From positions 1 to 51,347 of the IMG/VR virus record IMGVR_UViG_3300027805_000021: DNA of 51,347 bases; one strand, written 5' to 3'. Position numbers and translations under genes: made by a program. The DNA comes from a virus. The number at the start of each line of letters is the position of its first letter. The first letter of the stretch is position 1. Shown in pieces: positions 41,462-50,100 of the stretch. A model generated the notes under the pieces. That model did not search any database. It saw only the letters and a list, made by a program, of their open reading frames with translations, and was not told the origin of the DNA.

Positions 41462-43585
41462 ATGGCATCTCTTGGACTAGGATATTATAGTAGTTGGTAT
41501 AATGTTGTTTTAAATCTAACTACTCAAGCCAATGTCAATCTATATAATTTTATAACATCTAATAGTGGATGGAACAATACTAGTAAAAAATTAAGAGCAT
41601 TTATAACTATACCAGCGGGATATACTGTTTATTCAACGAATCCATTGATACCCGCATTAAGTGTTCCCGCATCTTTTCGTTCTTATGACGAAATTTATTT
41701 AATAAATAATGGAATAATAGCAGGAGCAGGTGGAGCAAAGGGAACGGGTGGAGAAGGAGATCAAACACCCACCGAAGGAGAAGATGGTATAAACGGAGGA
41801 ACTGGTTTATATACTAGAAACAGAGTAATATTAACAAATAATGGATACATATATGGTGGCGGTGGTGGCGGTGGTGGCGGTGGTGGCGGAATAGAAACAT
41901 ATACAGTCGGATCAAGTGTAGTTTGTCAATGTTGTGATGCAAGCAATTGTGATGACTGTCCGGTTAATTTATGTGGAACCCAATGGTTCAACAGAAGAGG
42001 TTTCGATTGTTATTATTCTAGTAATAGTTGCACGGGTTTTTGTAATCCACCTTGTTGTGATCCACCCACAACAGGATTAAATGGGGTATATGTTCAATGT
42101 AAAACCAAAACATGGATCAATAATAAAGGAGGAGATGGGGGAGATGGTCAAGGTTATGGTCAATCTGTTGGTACTGGTGCTAATGGAATAGGTGGCGGGG
42201 GAAAGGGAGGAAACGGTGGAACATGGGGTCAAGCTGGTCAGGCAGGTATTAATGGTAATGCTACTGCTGCTGGTATAGCAGGAACAGGGGGATGTTGGGT
42301 TAATGGATCGGAATATTTAACAATAAAATCATTAAATATTGAATTGGGTGGTGCTTGTACTTCGTCCAATCAAGTTGTGCAAGTACCGAAACCGAAACCT
42401 CCGGTTCTTGTACCGACATACAATTTAACTGCAAGTGTATCAAATGTAGACGAAGGTTCTATTGTTACATTCACATTAAATACAACAAATGTAGCAAATG
42501 GTACACTAATACCATATTCTATTGCTGGTGTAACATCTCAAGATATAAGTGGTGCTAATCCACTTGGTAATTTTACTGTAAATAATAATACGGCATCATT
42601 GGTATTAAATATAGCAAATGATACATTAGTCGAAGATACTGAGACATTAGTATTAACTACAGTAGAGAATCTTTCTGTTAGTGTAGATATCAATGATATT
42701 GTTAATATTAGAATTTCATCTAATATCAATAACTACAATGGTGTAAACACATTTTTAACCTCCAATGGTTGGAATGGGGTTAAAAAAGTAAATTTAATAA
42801 TAACAGTCGATTCCGGTGTAACCGTTGGGTCTACTTCAGAATCAAATCCTGCTTTAACAATACCTGCATTGCCAACAGGAAGTACAATAACATTAATAAA
42901 TAATGGAAATATATATGGTGCGGGTGGATCAGGTGGAAGTGGTACAACGGGTGGTGGCGCAAATGGTTCAGATGGCGGAACCGCTATATCATCAGGAACA
43001 CCAATAATATTAAACAATTACGGAAACATAAAAGGCGGTGGTGGTGGCGGTGGCGGTGGTGGTGGATATAGCACTAAAAGTACTTCTTGTAGCTGGGGTG
43101 GGTGTTATAGTGTTGGCTTGGATTCTTGCGATAAGGACAATTGCAACAGCGCACCTGACTGTTGGGCAGGTTGGGTCACTTGGGAATCATGTAAAACAGG
43201 GACATGTACTGAGGGTACAGGAGCCAACAATTATTGCCGCAAAGGGGAACACGATGGTAAGCAATGCTGGACTGATCGGAGATGTACTTGGATGTATCAA
43301 CAAACTTGCATCTGTACCCATACAGGATCAGATTACTACGGTGGAAATGGTGGAAGAGGACAAGGTTCTGGTAATATTTCTGGTTCTGGTACTACTGGTG
43401 GAAGCACAACAATTGGCGGTAATGGTGGAGCATTTGGTACAAATGGATCGAATGGAGGAGATTATAGTGCATCTGTTACAGGAGGTAATTTTGGACTTGC
43501 TGGATATTATTTAAGATTATTATCGGGTGCAACATATGTAATTAATGCTCAATCTGGATCATCGGTAGCAGGAAGAGTTGGATAA
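41462..43585 (+). CDS. Glycine-rich adhesin with two Cys-rich inserts and a Calx-beta-like domain
   Basis: This 707-residue protein has two copies of one module. Module A (residues 1-310) starts MASLGLGYYSSW, runs to the strand LINNGIIAGAGG, a run of about 12 Gly, a Cys-rich insert (VVCQCCDASNCDDCPVNLC onward), then GGDGGDGQGYG and a Gly-rich end CWVNGSEY. A Calx-beta-like domain spans about 320-420 (YNLTASVSNVDEGSIVTFTL). Module B (425-707) repeats the scheme with another Cys-rich insert (SCSWGGCYSVGLDSC onward) and GGRGQGSG. Glycine-rich sandwiches like this occur in distal tail-fibre adhesins such as S16 gp38. Receptor binding is inferred. Confidence 0.65.
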   Translation: MASLGLGYYSSWYNVVLNLTTQANVNLYNFITSNSGWNNTSKKLRAFITIPAGYTVYSTNPLIPALSVPASFRSYDEIYLINNGIIAGAGGAKGTGGEGDQTPTEGEDGINGGTGLYTRNRVILTNNGYIYGGGGGGGGGGGGIETYTVGSSVVCQCCDASNCDDCPVNLCGTQWFNRRGFDCYYSSNSCTGFCNPPCCDPPTTGLNGVYVQCKTKTWINNKGGDGGDGQGYGQSVGTGANGIGGGGKGGNGGTWGQAGQAGINGNATAAGIAGTGGCWVNGSEYLTIKSLNIELGGACTSSNQVVQVPKPKPPVLVPTYNLTASVSNVDEGSIVTFTLNTTNVANGTLIPYSIAGVTSQDISGANPLGNFTVNNNTASLVLNIANDTLVEDTETLVLTTVENLSVSVDINDIVNIRISSNINNYNGVNTFLTSNGWNGVKKVNLIITVDSGVTVGSTSESNPALTIPALPTGSTITLINNGNIYGAGGSGGSGTTGGGANGSDGGTAISSGTPIILNNYGNIKGGGGGGGGGGGYSTKSTSCSWGGCYSVGLDSCDKDNCNSAPDCWAGWVTWESCKTGTCTEGTGANNYCRKGEHDGKQCWTDRRCTWMYQQTCICTHTGSDYYGGNGGRGQGSGNISGSGTTGGSTTIGGNGGAFGTNGSNGGDYSASVTGGNFGLAGYYLRLLSGATYVINAQSGSSVAGRVG

Positions 43586-43589
43586 TTTA

Positions 43590-43657
43590 TAGAACTTTTA
43601 ACACTTATTGTTAAGTATTATATAAATGCTAAATTTTGAAAAAACGATAAATTTAAC
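43590..43657 (+). repeat. Duplicated leader, copy 1 of 2 (copy 2 at 45679-45746)
   Basis: These 68 bases match 45679-45746 with three differences. The repeat includes the TTAAGTAT element and the first codons of the gene at 45715. It shows that the adhesin gene at 43682 lies between two copies of one promoter and gene start, as expected after a tandem duplication or insertion. Confidence 0.9.
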
Positions 43658-43682
43658 TAATATTTTAAGAGGTGAAACATAA
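43626..43682 (+). pseudogene. 18-codon remnant of the gene at 45715
   Basis: The ATG at 43626 opens a short frame (MLNFEKTINLTNILRGET, then stop). Its first 11 residues match the start of the protein at 45715 (MLNFERTINLT) with one change. The stop overlaps the next ATG as TAATG, and AGAGGTG within it is the only good Shine-Dalgarno I see in the fibre region. It is therefore a gene remnant that may now act as a leader peptide coupling translation to the adhesin. Confidence 0.7.
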
Positions 43683-45673
43683 TGGCATCACTCGGACTAG
43701 GATATTATGGTAGTTGGTTAACAGTAGTTGATACAATAACTACAGACCAACAAAATTTAAATTTATGGACATATATAAGTAATTTAGCAAATACTAGATT
43801 TGGATGGACAAGAGCAACTGGAAAAAAACTTAGAGGTATAATCACAATTAATTCGGGGGTAAATGTATATTCTAATAATCCATTAACACCATCTATAACT
43901 ATTCCAGCAGATAGTGCTAGTACTTTTAGATCATATGATCAGGTTATAATAATTAACAATGGTTCGATATTAGGAGCAGCAGGAGTTGGTGCATTAGGAG
44001 GAGGTAGTACAGCGGGTTTTGATGGAGGAAAAGGAGGAACTGCTATCTACACTAGAAGAAACCTTATTATAACCAATAATGGAAATATATATGGTGGAGG
44101 TGGTGGGGGAGGCGGTGGAGGTGGAGCATTTATAACAGAAGTAACATCAACACCAACAAATTGTCCAGGCGCATCCTATTGTAGTCAATGTTGCATACTC
44201 AATTGTCAAGGAAGAAATTATTGCTCTACTCCAAATGATTGTACACTGGGAGCAGCATGTTTTTCTTCTTGTCAATATTACTCAAACGCAAATTCATGCA
44301 ATGGATCAACAGTTGGTACATGTACCACCAAATATAGAGCATGTACAACATACACAGGTGGAAAGGGTGGAAACGGACAAGGATATGGTTCGGTTCCAAC
44401 TTCGGGTATAGTTGGCACAATATATGGAGCTTCTATATTTACCGGAAGCGGTGGAGATGGTGGAGCATGGGGGCAAGATGGAGAAAATGGATTAGCGGGT
44501 TCAACTACCAGCTTTGGTAATGGTGGACGAGGGGGATGTTGGATAGATGGTTCAGAATTTGCAACAATTCAAACCTCTAATGATGAGAGAGGTTATCAAT
44601 GTACTAGTAGCGGATCTAGTACATTGCCAGTATTATGGTCAGGATGGAGTTCACAGCCTTCTATAACAACTACCCCATCGGATGGTTCTGGTGTAACAAT
44701 TACTACACAATCAACTGATCTTTATATAGAACCTAGACAGGCATTAACTACTATAATAGTAAATTCACCAAACAATCTTGGGGGTGCTATAGATTTATCA
44801 AATAGTAGATTGTTACAAACAATGACATGTAACACACAATCTATAGCATCATTGAATTTGACTAATTGTTTTAGTTTAAAAACACTTAATTTTAATAGTA
44901 ATAATTTAAGTACTTTGAATGTGTCTCAATGTGTTTCATTGGAAACATTAAATTTAGAAAATAATAATATTCGTGGAAATTTAAGCGGACTATCTAATAT
45001 TTCTTTAACACAAAATACATCAAGAACAATATCAATAAAAAACAACAATATGTCAGCAACAAATTTAAATGACATATTTAATCAACTTCCACAAAAACCA
45101 CCGAGCATAACACCAGAATGGTCTATATATGTAGATAATAATACAGGAACATGTTCATGTAACTGGTTAACTGCAAAAAATAAAGATTGGAGAGTTTATC
45201 CGACATTATATAGTTTAACCAAAACTATAAATGCATCAACGGTGACTTTTGGATTGGATACATCATTATTAGGCGATGGAAATGTAGCATATACTATAAC
45301 AGGAGTTACTACCGGAGATATAAATGGAGCAAACTTAACCGGAAATTTTGTTTTATATAAAGGATACGGAATACAAACATTTACTGTTACTACAACGGCA
45401 GCAGGAACTAAAACAATGACACTTACGATTAATGGTGCAACTTGTTCTACTTCTATATCAGTTACTATTGTTACAACAACATCAACAAGTTGTGATAATA
45501 ATAGTGTATGTACTTGTTGTGATACAAACCCATTAGATGGATGCCCTCCTGCATTTTCAGGAGATCCTTGTCATCATCCAAACATGTGTACTTGGGCATG
45601 TGGTTCGTGTACAGGTGGAACGCAATACTGTATTGGTAGAAACGTAACAACCGTATCAAGAACATTAACATAA
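43682..45673 (+). CDS. Glycine-rich adhesin with Cys-rich insert and leucine-rich repeats
   Basis: This 663-residue protein is a paralogue of the gene at 41462. It starts MASLGLGYYGSW and has the same module: IINNGSILGAAG, NNGNIYG followed by about 11 Gly, a Cys-rich insert (SYCSQCCILNCQGRNYC onward), then GGKGGNGQGYG and CWIDGSEF. From residue 370, leucine-rich repeats appear (LTNCFSLKTLNFNSNNLSTL, then NVSQCVSLETLNLENNNI). A Calx-beta-like segment (YTITGVTTGDINGANLTGNF) and a second Cys-rich tail (CTCCDTNPLDGCPP onward) follow. LRRs in a phage adhesin are uncommon. It likely recognises host surface structures. Confidence 0.65.
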   Translation: MASLGLGYYGSWLTVVDTITTDQQNLNLWTYISNLANTRFGWTRATGKKLRGIITINSGVNVYSNNPLTPSITIPADSASTFRSYDQVIIINNGSILGAAGVGALGGGSTAGFDGGKGGTAIYTRRNLIITNNGNIYGGGGGGGGGGGAFITEVTSTPTNCPGASYCSQCCILNCQGRNYCSTPNDCTLGAACFSSCQYYSNANSCNGSTVGTCTTKYRACTTYTGGKGGNGQGYGSVPTSGIVGTIYGASIFTGSGGDGGAWGQDGENGLAGSTTSFGNGGRGGCWIDGSEFATIQTSNDERGYQCTSSGSSTLPVLWSGWSSQPSITTTPSDGSGVTITTQSTDLYIEPRQALTTIIVNSPNNLGGAIDLSNSRLLQTMTCNTQSIASLNLTNCFSLKTLNFNSNNLSTLNVSQCVSLETLNLENNNIRGNLSGLSNISLTQNTSRTISIKNNNMSATNLNDIFNQLPQKPPSITPEWSIYVDNNTGTCSCNWLTAKNKDWRVYPTLYSLTKTINASTVTFGLDTSLLGDGNVAYTITGVTTGDINGANLTGNFVLYKGYGIQTFTVTTTAAGTKTMTLTINGATCSTSISVTIVTTTSTSCDNNSVCTCCDTNPLDGCPPAFSGDPCHHPNMCTWACGSCTGGTQYCIGRNVTTVSRTLT

Positions 45674-45699
45674 TAAAATAGAACTTTTAACACTTATTA

Positions 45700-45707
45700 T
45701 TAAGTAT
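45700..45707 (+). promoter_or_regulatory. Late-promoter-like element
   Basis: TTAAGTAT ends 7 bases before the ATG at 45715. The same element occurs in the duplicated leader at 43611-43618 and before the gene at 47124. Confidence 0.45.
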
Positions 45708-45714
45708 TATATAA

Positions 45715-46389
45715 ATGCTAAATTTTGAAAGAACAATAAATTTAACAACATCTTTGCATAATACTATAACAAGTGTTTATGCTCCTTTAAATTTAACCAT
45801 AAATCCATCAACATTAATTGTTTCTAAAAAAATATATAAAATTGAATATATATTTGATGATGAAATTAAGACACAAACATTATTTTATAAATCAGATACC
45901 ACAGAAACATTACCATTTCAAAGTGAAATAGGAGATCCGAGAAATTACAAATGTAATAAAACTTTTTATATTACATCAACCGCCACATCACAAGTTTTTG
46001 GAATTAGTGCAAATGTTTATCAATTAGGAGTAACAAATCCTACTAAAATTGAATTTAAATTAAATTTAAATGCTCCAATAATGGATGGTACAAATGCAAA
46101 TGCATTTTTTGACAGCGTACAATTATTATATACCCGAATGTTCGGTGTAAATAACGACATATTATATGTTTTTGAATCTGTAAATCCTAATTATTACATT
46201 CCGGTTGTGGTTAATTGGAATAATAAACCAGTAATAGAACCAATTGTTGACCTTTCTTCTAAATCTAGAAGAGCATATAATATACTCAAACCATTTCAAA
46301 ATCAAAATGTGGAAAATCCATATAATACAGATTTTGTCGATAAACAAAAAGAAGTTGGAAATGATCCAAATTATCCAGATTGTAAATAA
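45715..46389 (+). CDS. Hypothetical structural protein
   Basis: This 224-residue beta-rich protein begins MLNFERTINLTTSLHNTITS. LIVSKKIYKIEYIFDDEIKT and FKLNLNAPIMDGTNANAFFD are typical strand regions. The Asp/Asn-rich C-terminus (KQKEVGNDPNYPDCK) is polar. It is co-oriented between the adhesins and another small structural gene 2 bases downstream. Its gene start is duplicated upstream of the previous adhesin. The role is unknown, possibly a fibre chaperone or connector. Confidence 0.5.
   Translation: MLNFERTINLTTSLHNTITSVYAPLNLTINPSTLIVSKKIYKIEYIFDDEIKTQTLFYKSDTTETLPFQSEIGDPRNYKCNKTFYITSTATSQVFGISANVYQLGVTNPTKIEFKLNLNAPIMDGTNANAFFDSVQLLYTRMFGVNNDILYVFESVNPNYYIPVVVNWNNKPVIEPIVDLSSKSRRAYNILKPFQNQNVENPYNTDFVDKQKEVGNDPNYPDCK
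46381..46388 (+). promoter_or_regulatory. Late-promoter-like element overlapping a stop codon
   Basis: TGTAAATA contains the stop of the previous gene and ends only 3 bases before the ATG at 46392. This is the tightest spacing in the window. Confidence 0.4.
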
Positions 46390-46391
46390 TT

Positions 46392-47114
46392 ATGAATAAG
46401 TTAATAGAGAATCAAACATCCGGTGAAATATGGATGAGAACGCCTAGTGGTAAAATTTTACCATCTACTGACGCATTATCAGCATTAAATTTAAAATATA
46501 GTACCATAGATTCAAATTTTCATTTTGAATTGATTAATAATGAAATAAAAAGATTTGACTTTTTTTACGATGTTATTTTTATAGAAACTGCATCTGGATA
46601 TATTTTTGATAAATTGAGTAAAAGTGAAAATATATTGATACCAGAAAATAATGATAATAGATTAACTACAACAGAAAATGGTAATAAATTTCCAGATTAT
46701 TGGTTGGATGAGGTAAATAAAAAAATATATGTCGTTGATAATGAAATAAAATATTGGACTTCTACATCAGTTAAAATAAACGTAAAAATTAAACAATTTG
46801 ATATAACAAAAAATTTATATTCTACAAAATTTTCTTATGATATAATTTTAACATATTGTAATTTTTCCAATCTTACTAAAAAACCTATTATAGAACCTTG
46901 CAAAATATCATATAACATAGATACCAAATGTTTTAATGTATCTTTTATATTACGTGGAAATAATGATGAATTTGGTCTAATAAGCACAACTCTAAAAAAG
47001 AATCAAAATTTAGTAATAGATAGTATAAATTGTTTATTACCATATACAACATTACAAGAAATAACCTCCGATATATTAGTAGATAAATTGTTAGAAACCG
47101 ATTTTTACAGTTAA
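46392..47114 (+). CDS. Hypothetical structural protein
   Basis: This 240-residue beta-rich protein is not recognised. The N-terminus (MNKLIENQTSGEIWMRTPSG) is followed by DFFYDVIFIETASGYIFDKL and a central WLDEVNKKIYVVDNEIKYW. Like its neighbour it is Asn/Lys/Ile-rich with no enzyme motif. It lies directly before the giant partial gene and probably belongs to the same tail structure. Confidence 0.5.
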   Translation: MNKLIENQTSGEIWMRTPSGKILPSTDALSALNLKYSTIDSNFHFELINNEIKRFDFFYDVIFIETASGYIFDKLSKSENILIPENNDNRLTTTENGNKFPDYWLDEVNKKIYVVDNEIKYWTSTSVKINVKIKQFDITKNLYSTKFSYDIILTYCNFSNLTKKPIIEPCKISYNIDTKCFNVSFILRGNNDEFGLISTTLKKNQNLVIDSINCLLPYTTLQEITSDILVDKLLETDFYS

Positions 47115-47118
47115 GTAT
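47111..47118 (+). promoter_or_regulatory. Late-promoter-like element
   Basis: TTAAGTAT overlaps the preceding stop codon and ends 5 bases before the ATG at 47124. Confidence 0.45.
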
Positions 47119-47123
47119 TATAA

Positions 47124-50100
47124 ATGGAACTTTATTCTAAACAAATATCAGATATATATTGGTATCCTATTAATTTTAATTTAATGGGTAATAAAATCAA
47201 TATGAAACAATCATATTTTGTTTTTAATAATGGTTTTAAATCAAATATATACGAGTTTTTAAATAATCCAAGTGATATAAAAATAAATAAAAAAACAGGA
47301 ATAGTGTTAACCAATTTCTTGTTAAGCAAACAAATTTTTGAAGATAAAAATTCACCAGAAAATTTAACAGACCTTTCTAAAATAGAAACACCGTTAAAAA
47401 CAACAGATTCTTTTGTTATAACCTTATCAACATATCAAAATAGAAATATTTTATATAAATCAAACGATAAAAATTATTCATCGTTAGATACTATAAAAAT
47501 ATTATTTGATACTGATCATGTATTTTTAGAATCATATAATGGAAATGTACTAACATATGATGGTTCTAATAATTTATTCTTTTCTTCTAGAATATCTCCA
47601 CCATCGGATTCACAAAAATTTAGTTATCTATTGGGAGACGACAATATAATATTATATTCTTATGGTAGTAACTATACAAAAGCAGTAACTATAAATTCAA
47701 ATAGAATATTGTCACTTACTAATGTATCATATGATTTAAATTCTTCTTTAGGAAACTCTAACATATTAAACTTTATATCATATAAAAGAAATAATTTGTT
47801 ATCCGATAGCATTAAAAATAGTTATTTTTGTAGATATGAATCTAGTCCATTATTATCCCAAAAAGATTTAATACCAACCGAAGAAAGTTTAAACGAAAAT
47901 TACACACAAAATTTTCTATCATTTTTTCCTTATCAAAATCCAAAATTTAATGATACATTAGAAACAGTAGATTATGATTTACAAATACATGGTTTAAAAA
48001 ATTACCAAACACCGGAATATAATTATTCCAGAGGATTTGATTATGTGGAGAATTATCCTGCAATTAGAAGACGATATAACAATATATTCTCTGGAACCAA
48101 TCAAGAAAATGGATTGGAAAATATATATTTAGGGTTTACTACAAATACATATTTAAAAAAATTTGAAACCGATAGAAACACAGTTTTTTACTTTCCACCA
48201 ACAACTCAAAGAATATCGGTACAGGATGCAGGTTTGATAGAAGATGGGGCATATTATGGAGAATTGCCTTATGTTTCAGATAGAATATATTCTAGACAGA
48301 TATCATACGAGGAACTAACGCCAAACGTGCCACAACCTCCTTCTATGTCTAGATTGGATGGAACATGGTTGTGTTCATGGTTATCTGGGAATCCAATGGG
48401 AGAAAAGATGTGGATGGATAGATACTTCAACTCTGCTTATTATACGACCGATACGGCATTGGGAGCAACTGATTTGTTGTACAACGAAAAGTTAAACCCT
48501 GATGTTGATTTTGAAGTTTGGGATCAACCATCGTCTCTGTATTTTGAACCCGGTGGGCAGTATGTTTACTTCCGTTCTGGACAAGAAAATTCTAAAACAT
48601 TTTTAACATATTTGAGTTCAGATTTTTATAATCCACTAGGATCTAAAATATTAGATATATCAAATTTTACCACCTCACCACTAATAGACAATACACCATA
48701 TACAAATGATGGGTTCATAGTAGGAAACGAAGATTCAAATTTTAACGGCGAATATTTAAAATTAACCGGAAAAAATCATATAGTATTTCCTGCTAAAAAT
48801 GTATTATTAGAAAAAAATCATTTAACACTTTCATTATGGTTAAGAGTTGAAGATTGGGGTAATATAAACGGAGATCAAATAATAGGAAATTATTATGACA
48901 GTGGATTTGGTTTTATAAACGAAGCAGCTTTAACCTCTCCTCTTTTTACTGTTGTTGATTCCACATCAGGAAATATTTTCAATTTAAATTTTAAACTTTC
49001 TCATATAGATAATATATCTATTCCATATAAACCAAATAGTCAAAATAACATAATACAAAGATTGTTGGATTTTAGTTATTGGGTAGTAGATTCATATAAT
49101 AGAATATTAAGAAAATATAACATAGAAGGAAAAATAGAAAAAACTGTTGATATATCAACTTATTTACAAAATAATCCATCATATCTATCATATATAGATC
49201 AATTAGAAATTGATTCTCAAGAAAATTTATACTTATATTGTGTAAAAGATAAAAAAATAGTAATACTCGATTCACAAGGAGAATTCATAAAAAATGTTAC
49301 ACACATAGAAGACTATAAAAGAATAGAAATACAAACAGAAATACAAACAGAAAAACCAGAAGAATTAGAAAAAAATTTAAAATACTCTTATGGAAATACA
49401 TCATGTATCGATAATAAAAATAGTCTGTGGGAAGTTATAGGAGGAAATTTATACAAAGACAAACAGATATATGCAAATCTAGGACCAATGCAACAAATAA
49501 GTTGCGATTCTAAAAATAATTTATGGTTGGTTCATCAAAAAGATAAAATAACAAAATTCAATATAACAGAAGACCGATTTGAATTTACAAAAAGCATAGG
49601 AAAAAATGCATTAATAGATGAAGATTGTTTTGAATATAATGGTCAGTTTAGATTTTTAAACTTTATTAAGACACCTAAAATAAGCAAAGTATGTGTGGAA
49701 ACATCTGATAAAACAGAAGACTTGGCTATTTTGGTAGATGATTCCGATAAATTAGTATACCTAATAAATTCCGAAGGAGCATTAGTTTCTAGATTAAGTT
49801 TATATGGATTATTAACAGTAGATTTAGCAACAGTAATAGAGAATCATAATTTCAAAGCATTAGGTGATTTTAGCAGTTATCAATTTTTAAGAAAATTTGG
49901 TTCATTAGATAAAAATTTAAGTTGGAAATTTAAAATTGCAACAGCAAATGGAAGTGACGGTAAATTATTGAAATTGACATATGATGTTAAAGATCTTCCA
50001 CCGGGCTGGCATAACTTTGTTTTCAATTTTGATTCAACCAATGGTACTGCAAAATATTACATAGATACAATACTTGTAAATACTGAAAATTTTGATAAAG

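Noticed and set aside
43038-43514. Val/Ala-rich plus-strand frame inside the first adhesin
   Set aside because: It is a +1 shadow of the poly-Gly and Cys-rich coding sequence; the adhesin frame is continuous through it.
41854-43585. Diversity-generating retroelement with variable repeats in the adhesins
   Set aside because: No reverse transcriptase gene or template repeat is visible in the window, and the inserts differ in length and composition, not only at adenines.
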